Notes: generated by a model not told the origin, from the sequence alone. Counted from the stretch's first letter, positions 36,234 through 45,274 are shown. The stretch is 64,000 nucleotides of DNA from Microbacterium sp. LWO12-1.2 (GCF_040675875.1 NZ_JBEGII010000001.1:1860001-1924000); one strand, 5' to 3'. Numbers and translations: made by a program.

Positions 36234-36959
36234 TCACCGAGTGATGTCCTGCACCGTCCCCTTCGAGAGGCGGAGGCGCCGCGTGGCCCGGCGAGCGACC
36301 GCCGAGTCGTGCGTGACCACGATCATGGTGATGCCCTCCGCGCACAGCGACTGGAGCAGCGCGAGGATCTCGTCGCGCATGCTCTCGTCGAGGTTCCCCG
36401 TCGGTTCATCGGCGAGCAGCACGCGCGGACGCTTCACGATCGCCCGTGCGATCGCCACACGCTGCTGCTGACCGCCCGAGAGCTCGGTGGGCAGGTGGTC
36501 ACCGCGGTCATCGAGTCCGACGTGCGCGAGCGCCTCGGACACACGCCGCGAGCGTTCCGCCTTGGCGAGCTTCATCGGCTCCAACGCCATGTTCACGTTC
36601 TCCGCCGCAGTGAGCGTGGGGATCAGGTTGAACCCCTGGAACACGAAGCCGATCTCCTCGGCCCGGATGCGTCCGAGCTCCTGCGCCGACGCGGTCGCGA
36701 GCTCCTTGCCGTTCAGCAGGAGCGAGCCCGTCGACGGTGAATCGAGGGCACCGAGCAACTGCAGCAGTGTCGACTTCCCTCCCCCGGTCGGACCCTGGAT
36801 CGTCACGAACTCCCCGGGCATGATCTCCAGATCCACGCCGGTCAGGGCTTTCACGGTGCGCCCCTTCTGCGCGTAGGTGCGCGTCACGCCCTTCGCGCGG
36901 TACAGCGGCCGGTTCTGTTCTGTCATCGGCGCCGTGGGCGCCAGGTCTGCGATGGTCAT
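36234..36959 (-). CDS. ABC transporter ATP-binding protein (MacB/LolD type)
   Basis: The 241-residue protein has Walker A GPTGGGKSTL, a Q-loop followed by FVFQGFNLIPTLTAAENV, the signature LSGGQQQRVAIARAI and Walker B VLLADEPTGNLDE. These match the MacB/LolD class that works with FtsX-like permeases to drive mechanical or export processes. AAGGAG seven bases before the ATG at 36959 fixes the start. Its partner permease is encoded just upstream. Confidence 0.92.
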   Translation of the reverse strand: MTIADLAPTAPMTEQNRPLYRAKGVTRTYAQKGRTVKALTGVDLEIMPGEFVTIQGPTGGGKSTLLQLLGALDSPSTGSLLLNGKELATASAQELGRIRAEEIGFVFQGFNLIPTLTAAENVNMALEPMKLAKAERSRRVSEALAHVGLDDRGDHLPTELSGGQQQRVAIARAIVKRPRVLLADEPTGNLDESMRDEILALLQSLCAEGITMIVVTHDSAVARRATRRLRLSKGTVQDITR

Positions 36960-37011
36960 GTCTGTCTCCTTGGAATCGAATGTCTGAGGTGTCGAGAGTC
37001 GTCCGCGGCGC

Positions 37012-38493
37012 TCAGGCCACCGACCGGAGCGCCTCGGCCGGGCTGAGTCGCGCCGCACGCCACCCGCCGAACGCACCGGCGATCAGTCCGCCGAGCACGG
37101 CGAGCCCGACGGCCGCGACCAGCACCCACGGGGTGAACGGTGCCTGCAGAACGATGTCCGCGGCCTGCTGCGTGGCCTGGAACATCGGGCCCCCTGCCCC
37201 TCCGCCGGTGGGACCACCGCCCATTCCTCCCGGGCCGGCCTGCCCCGTACTCGCGGTGGACGCCGCCACGGTCGGGCGGATGATGTTGATCGCCACGATG
37301 CCCGCGATGCCGAGCACCAGTCCGACGGCGCCGCCGATCAGGCCCTGCACCATCGATTCGCCGGCCACCTGACGCACGACGCGGCCGTTCGACCAGCCGA
37401 TCGCCTTGAGCGTTCCGAACTCCCGAGTTCGTCGTCCGACGCCGGAGAGCGTGAGCAGCACCGACAGGAGCACGGCGACCGCGAGAACGATGATCGAGAG
37501 CCAGGTACCGAGGTTCGTGATGAGCGAGGTGGCACTGGAGAGCGACCCGGAGACGGTGGATGCGAGTTCCGCCTGGGACGTGACGGACGCATCCGGGAGC
37601 TCATCGGCGAGCGCTGCCTGAACGGAATCGATCGAGGCGGCCGAGTCCGCCTGCACGTAGACCGTGGAGATGACGTCGTCGACACCGGCGAGCTGCTGCG
37701 CCGTGTCGAGAGGGAGATAGACGTTCGCCGCGGTGTCGGCGGCATCCGACGTCGATGTGAGGATGCCGACGACCTCGACATCGGAGCCGGCGACATCGAT
37801 GGTGCCGCCGACCGCGATCTCGTTGGTCGTGGCGTAGGTGCTGTCGACGAGAGCGACGAGAGCGCCGCTGTCATCGCCGTCGAATGCGCGGCCGTCGCTG
37901 ACCTCGACGGACGCGAGCGGGCCGACGGCCGTCGCCGCGGGGTCGATGCCGAGCACCGAGAAGGAGTCGACGTCGAAGGCGCCTCCGCCGGCACCGTCCG
38001 CTCCGCCGGCGGGCGGCGCCTGGCCTTCTGCCGGCATGCTGCCCTCCGCGCCATCTTGGGGGCCGAAGCCACCGCTGGGAAGCTCACCGGAGAACGTGGA
38101 GTTCGTGAGGCTCAACGCACCGCTCGCCGCTGCCACCCCGTCGGTCGAGGCGACGGTGTCGAGCACGGAGGCGTCGAGTGTGCCCCGCGTGAAGTCGGTG
38201 CTGAGCCTCGACTGGTTCAGCGTCGTGGTGTCGCCATCGGTCTCTCCGGAGTCCGCGTCGAACTCGAATCGCGGGCCTCCTCCCTCACCCGGTTCGGTGG
38301 CGGCGCCGGTGACGGTGAGGTCGGTGCCGACGCCGTACACGGATTCCAGTGCCTGCGCCTGGGCATCTCGCACACCGGCGGTGAGCGCGTTCACGATGAT
38401 CACGAGGGCGATCGCGATCGCCAATCCGATCTCGACGATCATGGTCTGCTTCTTGCGGCCGGCGAGTTCGCGCCGCAGATATGTTCCGTACAT
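37012..38493 (-). CDS. ABC transporter permease of MacB/FtsX type
   Basis: The 493-residue protein has a first membrane segment near residues 20-40, then a large extracellular domain of about 290 residues, then three membrane segments. The typical GVGRRTREFGTLKAIGWSNG loop lies between the second and third segments. Two glycine/proline-rich stretches, one in the outer domain and one in the last loop, are unusual. It should form a mechanotransmission exporter with the adjacent ATPase. The substrate is unknown, and no membrane-fusion gene is next to it. Confidence 0.88.
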   Translation of the reverse strand: MYGTYLRRELAGRKKQTMIVEIGLAIAIALVIIVNALTAGVRDAQAQALESVYGVGTDLTVTGAATEPGEGGGPRFEFDADSGETDGDTTTLNQSRLSTDFTRGTLDASVLDTVASTDGVAAASGALSLTNSTFSGELPSGGFGPQDGAEGSMPAEGQAPPAGGADGAGGGAFDVDSFSVLGIDPAATAVGPLASVEVSDGRAFDGDDSGALVALVDSTYATTNEIAVGGTIDVAGSDVEVVGILTSTSDAADTAANVYLPLDTAQQLAGVDDVISTVYVQADSAASIDSVQAALADELPDASVTSQAELASTVSGSLSSATSLITNLGTWLSIIVLAVAVLLSVLLTLSGVGRRTREFGTLKAIGWSNGRVVRQVAGESMVQGLIGGAVGLVLGIAGIVAINIIRPTVAASTASTGQAGPGGMGGGPTGGGAGGPMFQATQQAADIVLQAPFTPWVLVAAVGLAVLGGLIAGAFGGWRAARLSPAEALRSVA

Positions 38494-38602
38494 CTCTCTC
38501 CTTCTGCCGCGGGCATCGCGGGGCGAGATCGACGTTAAGGAGCACTGCTATGCGGATTCGAGGGGCGCCTGATGAGGAGACTATGGACCGAGGAGGTGCC
38601 GC

Positions 38603-39247
38603 TCAGTCGGCGCGCACCGCGTCGATGAAGGAGTGCGCTCGTGCGGCCAGCGCGACGAGATCTCCCCCCGGTGATGTCGCATCGCCGACGAGCGGACCGC
38701 CCACGCCGATACCGAAGGCTCCGGCCGCGAGGTACTCACCGACAGTCGCGGCCGTCACTCCCCCGACCGGGATGATCCGCGCATCGGGGAAGGGATCGCG
38801 CACGGCGCGGATGAACCCGGGCCCGAGGGTCGCCGCCGGGAAGAGCTTGACTGCGGCGCTGCCGAGGTCGAGTCCGCGCTGGATCTCGGTGGGCGTGTAG
38901 ACCCCTGGCAGGATGCCGATGCGCTGCGCCACGGCGTAGGCGACGGAGTCGTTGAGCGTGGGCGTCACCAGGAACTGCGCGCCCGCGGACACGGCCCGAT
39001 CGACGTCGCGCTCGTCGAGCACCGTACCCGCGCCGATCAGCGCGTCGGAGGGGGCGTCGTGCACCAGCTGAGCGATCGCCTCCTCGGCGTCACGGAGGGT
39101 GAGGGTGATCTCGAGCGTGAGGATGCCGGCATCCAGAAGCGTGCGTGCGGCGGCCACCGTCGCATCGACATCCGTGCCGCGCAGGATGGCGACGATCCTG
39201 CTCGACTGCACTCGGCGCTGGAGCTGTGCGTTGTCGACCGTGCTCAT
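38603..39247 (-). CDS. eda: KDPG/KHG aldolase family protein
   Basis: The 214-residue protein has the class I KDPG aldolase layout: RIVAILRGTD, LEITLTLRDAEEAI with the catalytic glutamate, GAGTVLDE and the Schiff-base lysine in SAAVKLFPAA near residue 133. It cleaves 2-keto-3-deoxy sugar acids, usually 6-phosphates, to pyruvate and an aldehyde. Its start overlaps the lactonase stop by four bases. The region lacks a clear 2-keto-3-deoxygluconate kinase, so it may act on an unphosphorylated acid or rely on a kinase elsewhere. Confidence 0.9.
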   Translation of the reverse strand: MSTVDNAQLQRRVQSSRIVAILRGTDVDATVAAARTLLDAGILTLEITLTLRDAEEAIAQLVHDAPSDALIGAGTVLDERDVDRAVSAGAQFLVTPTLNDSVAYAVAQRIGILPGVYTPTEIQRGLDLGSAAVKLFPAATLGPGFIRAVRDPFPDARIIPVGGVTAATVGEYLAAGAFGIGVGGPLVGDATSPGGDLVALAARAHSFIDAVRAD

Positions 39248-40167
39248 CGCGTCACCTCGCCGACCGTCGCAGGCCGGGCCGCAACCGCGGGGGGAGGCGA
39301 ACCGGCCCAGGGCAGGGCCGGAGATCCGCCGACCTCGACCTCCACACCGAGCAGAGCCCCGTCCGCGTCCGTGGGCTGCGCGAGCCCGACGCTCGCCGTC
39401 GTGATGACCAGCAGACGGTCGACGAGGGCGACCGCCGTCGGCCGGGTCGCCGGGAGCGCGATGGTCTCGACGAGGGTGCCTTCCGGGGAGTATCGGCGCA
39501 CCTCCGCAGCATCCCAGACGGCCACCCAGAGCATCCCCTCGTGGTCGATCGTCATACCGTCGGGGTTGCCACCGTCGACGCGGCACACCGTGCGGCGGTT
39601 CGAGAGCGTTCCGTCGGGTGCGACGTCGAAGGCCTCGATGCTCCGGTGCGGCAGCGTGTCGATGTAGTACAGGGTGGATCCGCTGCGATCGAAGGAGAGG
39701 CCGTTGGAGACGGTCACGCCGCTCAGCCGCTCGGTCGGCCCTCCTCGGGAGTCGAAGCTCCACAGCGAGCAGTGCGGATCCCGAGGCATCGCCTGACTGC
39801 CCACCCAGAAGCGACCGAACGGGTCAGCGCCACCGTCGTTCATGTAGTCGCCGGCCCGCGCCACATCGGTCGCGAGCGGTGAGACGACGCCGTCGTCGCT
39901 CACATGCACGAGACCCTGATCGACAGCGACCGCCCATCCCGCGCCCGCCGCGGCGAGCGGCACCGGAGCCCCGATCTGCGCACCGACGAGCACGGACGTC
40001 TCGGGGATGACTCTCCCCTGTTCGATACGCCCGCGGTGGAACGCGCCCGACGCCATGTCGATCCATGCCAGGGTGCCGTCGCGTCCGTCCCAGCGTGGCG
40101 ATTCCGCCTGGACGTAACGCGCGTCGGAGAGGATCTCGACCGTGCGTGAGAGCGAGGAACGCGACAT
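39244..40167 (-). CDS. SMP-30/gluconolactonase family protein
   Basis: The 307-residue protein has the six-bladed propeller motifs of SMP-30 lactonases: ESPRWDGRDGTLAWIDM with the metal glutamate, NDGGADPFGRFWVGS, SNGLSFDRSGSTLYYIDT and GGNPDGMTIDHEGMLWVA. It hydrolyses sugar lactones to aldonic acids. Location beside a dehydrogenase, dehydratase and aldolases gives it the lactonase step of a non-phosphorylative sugar pathway. It is divergent from the DHDPS-family gene across a shared control region. Confidence 0.9.
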   Translation of the reverse strand: MSRSSLSRTVEILSDARYVQAESPRWDGRDGTLAWIDMASGAFHRGRIEQGRVIPETSVLVGAQIGAPVPLAAAGAGWAVAVDQGLVHVSDDGVVSPLATDVARAGDYMNDGGADPFGRFWVGSQAMPRDPHCSLWSFDSRGGPTERLSGVTVSNGLSFDRSGSTLYYIDTLPHRSIEAFDVAPDGTLSNRRTVCRVDGGNPDGMTIDHEGMLWVAVWDAAEVRRYSPEGTLVETIALPATRPTAVALVDRLLVITTASVGLAQPTDADGALLGVEVEVGGSPALPWAGSPPPAVAARPATVGEVTR

Positions 40168-40169
40168 CG

Positions 40170-40203
40170 TTGACAGCTTTCAGTGGTAGCGGATAACCGT
40201 TAT
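40170..40203 (+). promoter_or_regulatory. Promoter and palindrome before the DHDPS-family gene
   Basis: TTGACA (40170-40175), a 16-base spacer and GATAAC (40192-40197) form a good plus-strand promoter. The -10 overlaps the 11-base palindrome ATAACCGTTAT (40193-40203), a likely regulator site. The -35 begins three bases from the divergent lactonase start codon. Confidence 0.5.
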
Positions 40204-40217
40204 GTGGCAGACTATCT

Positions 40218-40234
40218 CACAATATGCATAACAC
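40218..40234. promoter_or_regulatory. CACAWWATGCA box, copy 1
   Basis: CACAATATGCATAACAC lies in the divergent gap between the lactonase and DHDPS-family genes. The core CACAATATGCA recurs with only two W positions changed at 45245 and 51529. It overlaps a possible minus-strand -10 (TGTTAT, 18 bases after TTGTCG). I infer that it is the binding site of the IclR protein encoded at 45.4 kb. Confidence 0.55.
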
Positions 40235-40280
40235 TTGCGAAAAGTGCGAACCGACAATGCGGAAGCAGGGAAAGTAGCCC

Positions 40281-41198
40281 ATGGCTCTGAAACTCCACGG
40301 CCTGATGCCGATTCTGGCAACCCCGTTCGACAGTACGGGTGCCCTCGATCGCGCGGGACTTCGCCGACTGGTGGAGTTCGAGCTCGCCTCCGGCGTGGAC
40401 GGCGTGGCCGTCTTCGGGATGGCGAGCGAGGGTTTCGCCCTCACCACCGAGGAGCGCAGGACGATCCTCGACGACGTGGTACAGGTGGTCGATGGCCGCG
40501 TTCCCGTCATCGCCGGCGTCAACGGCACCTCGACGGCCACATCGATCGAGCAGGCGCAGCTCGCGCAGGACGGCGGCGCGGACGCGCTCATGGTCCTCCC
40601 CCCGTTCATGGTGAAGCCACCGGCCGCTTCACTCATCGACTTCTACGGCGACGTCGCCGATGCCACCTCGCTGTCGGTGATGGTCCAGGACGCTCCCGGC
40701 GTCACGGGCGTCGCCATGACACCCGCGCTCATCGCCGAGCTCGCCCTCCTCGACGGCGTCGACTCGGTCAAGGTCGAGTCCCCACCCACGGCCCCGAAGG
40801 TCGGCGCCGTGGTCGACGCGATCACCGACCCCGCCTTCGCCGTGCTCGGGGGCCAGAACGCGCAGTTCTGCCTGGAGGAGTACGCACGGGGCGCCGTGGG
40901 CACCATGCCCGCCTGCGAGTTCCCCGATCTACTCGCACCCGTGCTCGCGGACTTCGTCGCGGGGCGCGTCGACGAGGCGCGCGCCGCGTTCCGTCGTATG
41001 CTCCCTCTCGTGCTGATCGGACTGCAGGGCGGCATCGCATGGGCGGTGCACAAGGAGATCCTGGTCGCGCGCGGCATCATCGAGCACGCCACCGTCCGCT
41101 ACCCCGCGGCCCGCCTCGACGCCGGCAGCCGTGCCGCCGTGCATGTGGTCCTCGAGGAACTCGCCCTCCCGCCGCTCCCGATCGCGGTGCGCGTGTGA
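40281..41198 (+). CDS. Dihydrodipicolinate synthase (DHDPS) family lyase
   Basis: The 305-residue TIM-barrel protein has the family opening LMPILATPFDSTGALD, AGVNGTSTATSIE as the keto-acid-binding loop and the Schiff-base lysine K164 in DSVKVES. The usual catalytic tyrosine of the YNxP motif is replaced by aspartate (D137 in MVQDAPG). It is therefore unlikely to be DapA. In this locus it probably cleaves or dehydrates a 2-keto-3-deoxy sugar acid. It overlaps the following SDR gene by four bases. Confidence 0.85.
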   Translation: MALKLHGLMPILATPFDSTGALDRAGLRRLVEFELASGVDGVAVFGMASEGFALTTEERRTILDDVVQVVDGRVPVIAGVNGTSTATSIEQAQLAQDGGADALMVLPPFMVKPPAASLIDFYGDVADATSLSVMVQDAPGVTGVAMTPALIAELALLDGVDSVKVESPPTAPKVGAVVDAITDPAFAVLGGQNAQFCLEEYARGAVGTMPACEFPDLLAPVLADFVAGRVDEARAAFRRMLPLVLIGLQGGIAWAVHKEILVARGIIEHATVRYPAARLDAGSRAAVHVVLEELALPPLPIAVRV

Positions 41199-41914
41199 CC
41201 GGCCGCGGCGTTCTGCTCATCGGCGGCAGCTCCGACATCGGCATCGCGATCGCGCGCGCCTTCGTCGACGCCGGCGACTCCGTCATCGGCGTCGGGATCG
41301 AGGAGTGCACCGACCCGGTCTTCACGCAGTACATCACCGCCGACTGCAGCCTGCCCGAGACCGCAGAGCGCACCGTGGCGGACGCGCGGCAGTCGCTCGG
41401 CGGCATCGACGTGGTCGTCCTCGCGGCGGGTCGCATGCCGATCGCTCGGGCCGACGCGACCAGCGACGACGAGTGGCGCGGTGCCCTCGGCGCCACGCTG
41501 GACTCGGCATTCTTCGTCGCACGTGCGGCATTGCCCCACCTCGCCGCCGGATCCTCGATCGTCGCAGTCACCTCGGTCAACGCCACGCTCGCCGCCCCGG
41601 CCCTCGCCGCCTACGCGGCTGCGAAGGCGGGCGTGGAAGGCCTCGTGCGGCAGCTCGCGCTCGACTACGGGCCCCGCGGCATCCGCGTGAACGCGGTGCA
41701 GCCTGGCAGCATCTCAGCGACCGACACGGGCGAGACCGAAGGCTACCCCCTCGGCAGGATCGGACGTCCCGAAGAGGTCGCCGCGGTCGTGGCATTCCTC
41801 GCCTCGGATGCCGCCTCGTTCGTCACCGGCACCTCGCTCGCAGTGGACGGCGGCCTGTCGATCTCCTCGCCCGCCGCATGGCTCAAGCCGGTGCTGCGCG
41901 AGCGCTGGCTCTGA
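41195..41914 (+). CDS. SDR family oxidoreductase
   Basis: The GTG start overlaps the previous stop (GTGA). The 239-residue classical SDR has GGSSDIGIAIARAF as NAD(P) motif, LAAGRMP in place of NNAG, the catalytic serine in VAVTSVN and the pair Y140/K144 in AYAAAK. Its C-terminus has FVTGTSLAVDGGL. It probably oxidises a sugar at C1 to the lactone or acts on the keto acid later in the pathway. Confidence 0.88.
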   Translation: MTGRGVLLIGGSSDIGIAIARAFVDAGDSVIGVGIEECTDPVFTQYITADCSLPETAERTVADARQSLGGIDVVVLAAGRMPIARADATSDDEWRGALGATLDSAFFVARAALPHLAAGSSIVAVTSVNATLAAPALAAYAAAKAGVEGLVRQLALDYGPRGIRVNAVQPGSISATDTGETEGYPLGRIGRPEEVAAVVAFLASDAASFVTGTSLAVDGGLSISSPAAWLKPVLRERWL

Positions 41915-41930
41915 CCGCATCCCCGTGCAC

Positions 41931-41969
41931 ACGAAGAAGGCCGCGTCCTGAGGACGCGGCCTTCTTCGT
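41931..41969. terminator. Bidirectional terminator between SDR and solute-binding genes
   Basis: A perfect 19-bp inverted repeat (41931-41949 with 41951-41969) has arms beginning ACGAAGAAGG and ending CCTTCTTCGT, so short T-rich stretches flank it on both strands. It separates two convergent genes. Confidence 0.85.
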
Positions 41970-41981
41970 TGCTCCGGCGAC

Positions 41982-43295
41982 TCAGGTGTTCGAGTCGAGC
42001 AGTCCCTGCACTTCCTTCTTCAGCGCGTTGAGCCCCGTCTGCACATCGACCTGACCGGCGAGGATCGTGGCGACACCGCCACCGATCGCGGCGTCGATCT
42101 GCGCCGTGACAGCCACACGGTCCCACGCGGCTCCCCTGGCGTGCTCCGACACCTCGGTGCGGAAGGCCTGCTGGAACTTGTCCGCTGCCAGTGCGGGGAT
42201 CTGATCGGCCACGCTCTTGGCCGCCGGCGCCACGGCCGAGTTCTCGTAGAGAGCCGTCGCGGCCTCGACGTTGGTCGCCGCGTAGAGGATGAAGTCGCGA
42301 CTCGTGAGCTCCCCCTCGCCGGCACTCGCGAACAGTCCACTGCCCCAGGCCCGGTTGAACGAGTCCTTGCCACCCGAGGTGGGCCGCGAGATCGCACCGA
42401 TGTTGTCGATGATGTTCTGCGCTGCACCGTTCGTCTTCACGAAGGTCGATGCGAGAGGCGCATCGTCGTAGATCGCCGCCCGCCCGCTCGCGAACAGGAT
42501 GCGGGCGTCGCTGCGGGCGACGTTCGTCTGCGTCAGCCCGGCGTCCTGCAGCGACTTGTACCAGGTGATGGCCTTGACGCTCTCCGCGTCGCCGATGGTG
42601 CAGGTGAAGTCATCCGTGACGACGTCGCTGCCGAAGCCCCACATCCAGTGCACGGCGTCCTTGAGGTCGGGGTTCTTGGTGACCGCGGCGTACGGGATCA
42701 ACGAGGAGTCCTGCTTCTTGATCTTCTCGAGCGCCGTGGCGAACTTCTCCACGCTCATGCCCGAGGTGATGCCGACGCTCTGGGCGATCTCACCGTTCGT
42801 GATCATGCCGATACCCGCCGCCGTCAGCGGGAGCACCAGCAGCTTGCCGTCCATCGTGTACGAGTCGAGAACACCCTGCGGGATGCCCAGACCCTTCGCG
42901 AGGTCGGTGAGGTCGGCCAGGACGTTCATGGGCGTGAGCACCTGCCATCCGCCGGACTGTCCGACCCCGAGGAGCTTGCCCGAGCGCCCGGTGAGGGCGA
43001 GCTGGGTGGCGGCCTGATCGTAGGGGTAGATCACCGGGGCGACCTTCACCCCTGCTTCCTTCGAGAATCCGTCGAGGATTCCCTGCCAGGCCGACTTCAG
43101 CGCCTCCTCGCCGAGCGAGTTGCCGTAGAAGTTGATGGTCTTGGCCGTGGTCGCGGCGTTCGCACCGGCGCCGGTGCCGACGCCGGTCGCGGTCGGCGTG
43201 GCACAGCCGGTGAGGGCGAGCAGGCCGAACGCGGCCAGTGCGCTGCCGCCGCCGAGGAAGGCCCGGCGACTCAGCTGCGAGTTCGAGAGGTTCAT
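41982..43295 (-). CDS. Sugar ABC transporter substrate-binding lipoprotein
   Basis: The 437-residue protein starts MNLSNSQLSRRAFLGGGSA. The twin arginine (SRRAFL) and the lipobox LTGC near residue 29 suggest Tat export and lipid anchoring. The mature part has the extracellular solute-binding family 1 fold of CUT1 carbohydrate importers. Its ligand is probably an oligosaccharide or sugar acid released by the secreted enzyme of this locus. It lies downstream of its two permeases on the minus strand, or has its own promoter in the 50-base gap. Confidence 0.88.
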   Translation of the reverse strand: MNLSNSQLSRRAFLGGGSALAAFGLLALTGCATPTATGVGTGAGANAATTAKTINFYGNSLGEEALKSAWQGILDGFSKEAGVKVAPVIYPYDQAATQLALTGRSGKLLGVGQSGGWQVLTPMNVLADLTDLAKGLGIPQGVLDSYTMDGKLLVLPLTAAGIGMITNGEIAQSVGITSGMSVEKFATALEKIKKQDSSLIPYAAVTKNPDLKDAVHWMWGFGSDVVTDDFTCTIGDAESVKAITWYKSLQDAGLTQTNVARSDARILFASGRAAIYDDAPLASTFVKTNGAAQNIIDNIGAISRPTSGGKDSFNRAWGSGLFASAGEGELTSRDFILYAATNVEAATALYENSAVAPAAKSVADQIPALAADKFQQAFRTEVSEHARGAAWDRVAVTAQIDAAIGGGVATILAGQVDVQTGLNALKKEVQGLLDSNT

Positions 43296-43345
43296 GGAGA
43301 CTGCTCCTTCGTGATGTGGGGTACGTGCATTCGAGCGGCGCATCG

Positions 43346-44203
43346 CTACCCCTTGACGGCTCCGGCGGCGAGACCGGAGACGAAGTAGCGCTGCAGGAGG
43401 ATGAAGATGATGACCAGCGGCAGGGACGTGATCAGCGAGGCCGCCATCAGCGCCGGCCAGTCGGCTGTGCCTTCGCGGATGAACGCCTGGGTGAGGCCGG
43501 CCGGAAGCGTCTGCTTGTCGGGCCCGGCCAGCGTCAGCGCAAAGAGCAGATCGCTCCAGCCGCGCATGAAGGCGAACATCCCCGCGGTGATAAGACCGGG
43601 AACTACGAGGGGGAAGACGATGCGGAACATGGTTCCGGTGCGCGAGAGGCCGTCGACCTTCGCCGCCTCGAGGATGTCATCGGGAAGGGCGTCGATGATG
43701 CCCTTCAGCAGGAACACCGCGAGCGGCAGTGTGAACGTCGTGAACGAGATGATCAGCGCCGTGTAGGTGTACAGCAGGCCCGCAGAGCTCAGCATCAGGT
43801 ACAGGGAGATGAGCAGCAGCGCGCCGGGGATCAGCTGGCCGATCAGGAACATGAACATGATCGCGTTGCGTCCGCGGTAGCGGAACTTCGACAGCGAGTA
43901 CGCCATCAGCCCGCCGACCAGGACCGCGAGGACGGCCGTGCCGGTGGAGACGATGACGCTGTTCAGGAGGTTCTTCAGCAGCAGGTCGTTCTGGAAGAAC
44001 CCGACGAAGTTCTCGATGGTCGGGTCGACAGGGAAGAACGGGCGGTCCAGGGCGAAGACGTCCTCCTTCTTGGTGAAGGCGGTGGCGGTCAGCCAGTAGA
44101 TGGGGAGCAGACCGAACAGCGCGAGCAGCAGGAGCAGGATTCGGCCGGGGATGGACAGATGGGGGCGGATGATCGACTCGCCGATGTCGCGACTACGGCG
44201 CAT
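43346..44203 (-). CDS. Carbohydrate ABC transporter permease (MalG type)
   Basis: The 285-residue protein has six membrane segments. The ATPase-contact EAA motif is DDILEAAKVDGLSRTGTMFRIVFP, and the tail QRYFVSGLAAGAVKG is typical of MalG-like CUT1 permeases. It starts at an ATG overlapping the stop of the partner permease (TGATG); the frame is open upstream but the overlap fits better. No ATPase gene accompanies the transporter. Confidence 0.92.
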   Translation of the reverse strand: MRRSRDIGESIIRPHLSIPGRILLLLLALFGLLPIYWLTATAFTKKEDVFALDRPFFPVDPTIENFVGFFQNDLLLKNLLNSVIVSTGTAVLAVLVGGLMAYSLSKFRYRGRNAIMFMFLIGQLIPGALLLISLYLMLSSAGLLYTYTALIISFTTFTLPLAVFLLKGIIDALPDDILEAAKVDGLSRTGTMFRIVFPLVVPGLITAGMFAFMRGWSDLLFALTLAGPDKQTLPAGLTQAFIREGTADWPALMAASLITSLPLVIIFILLQRYFVSGLAAGAVKG

Positions 44204-45135
44204 CACTTCTCCAGTCGTCGGTTGAGGAGCAGGTAACCGCTCGAGATGATCGCGAGCAGGACGAGCCACAGGGCACCCATCGCGGAGGCCTTGCCGAGCT
44301 CGTAGCTGCCGAACGCGAGGTGGTAGAGGCTGACCGCGAGAGTGGTGGTCGAGTTACCGGGCCCTCCTCCGGTCATGACGAAGATCGTGTCGAAGTTGCC
44401 GAAGTTGTAGATGAACTCGAGCACCGCCACGAGCGTGACCGGGCCGGCGATATGCGGCAGGGAGATGTAGCGGAAGCGCTGGACCCTGGTCGCCCCGTCG
44501 ATGGTCGCCGCTTCGATCTGCTCGCTGGGGAGCGTTTGGAGCACCGCGAGCGCCACGACCATGATCCAGGGGAACGAGTGCCACGTCTTGGCGATGACGA
44601 CGGCCGCCATGGCACCGACGGGCTGCCCCAGCATGCTGACCTCGGGGAGCCCGAAGGTCGAGAGCACGTGGTTGACGACGCCGTAGCTGTCGTTGAAGAT
44701 CCACGCCCACAGGAACGAGACGACGACGCCGGGCAGCAACCAGGGCAGCATCAGCGCGCCGCGCAGGATGTTGCGGCCGCGCATCCGTGCATTCAGCAGG
44801 AGGGCGAGAGCGACGCCGAGCACGAGCGGGAAGACCGTGGAGAGCGAGGCGAAGATGAGGGTGGTGCCGAGGCGCGCGAAGAACTCGTCCCAGATCGCCA
44901 CGTAGTTGTCGAGGCCGACGAAGGTGCGCTCGGGGCGCAGGAGCGATTGGTCGTAGAGGCTCGTTCCGATGCTCGACACGAGGGGGAAGATCGCGATCAC
45001 GAGGAACAAGAGGACCGCGGGGAGTGCGATCATGAATCCGAAGGTGCGATCCTTCGCACCCAGCGTGGAGCGGCGCCCGGAGCGTTGCTCGACCTGCTCG
45101 CGACTCGCAGGCCGCTCGAGGGTGGCTTGTGGCAT
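44203..45135 (-). CDS. Carbohydrate ABC transporter permease (MalF type)
   Basis: The 310-residue protein has six membrane segments, FLWAWIFNDSYGVVNHVL and the EAA-type motif EQIEAATIDGATRVQRFRYISLP. The ATG at 45135 is preferred because GGAAAG lies nine bases before it; a GTG three codons upstream is too close to any ribosome site. It forms a channel with the MalG-type permease. The control region with the CACAWWATGCA box is upstream. Confidence 0.92.
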   Translation of the reverse strand: MPQATLERPASREQVEQRSGRRSTLGAKDRTFGFMIALPAVLLFLVIAIFPLVSSIGTSLYDQSLLRPERTFVGLDNYVAIWDEFFARLGTTLIFASLSTVFPLVLGVALALLLNARMRGRNILRGALMLPWLLPGVVVSFLWAWIFNDSYGVVNHVLSTFGLPEVSMLGQPVGAMAAVVIAKTWHSFPWIMVVALAVLQTLPSEQIEAATIDGATRVQRFRYISLPHIAGPVTLVAVLEFIYNFGNFDTIFVMTGGGPGNSTTTLAVSLYHLAFGSYELGKASAMGALWLVLLAIISSGYLLLNRRLEK

Positions 45136-45244
45136 TGCATTCACTTTCCGAGTAAGGGAAGACCCCGCACGGGGCCCTGCACGTCGTCGTCGCAGTCGTC
45201 GGCGGTGACGTGCGCTTAGTCAACCACAATGCGGATGCGAAATC

Positions 45245-45274
45245 CACAAAATGCATAAGACACCCACATTTGTG
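45245..45274. promoter_or_regulatory. CACAWWATGCA box, copy 2, with opposed half-site
   Basis: CACAAAATGCATAA begins at 45245 and matches copy 1 (40218) at 13 of 14 bases. CACAAAATG (45245-45253) also faces CATTTGTG (45267-45274), forming an inverted repeat. A weaker CCACAATGC lies at 45224. The region controls the divergent transporter and iclR genes, and the second arm touches the iclR -35. Confidence 0.6.
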
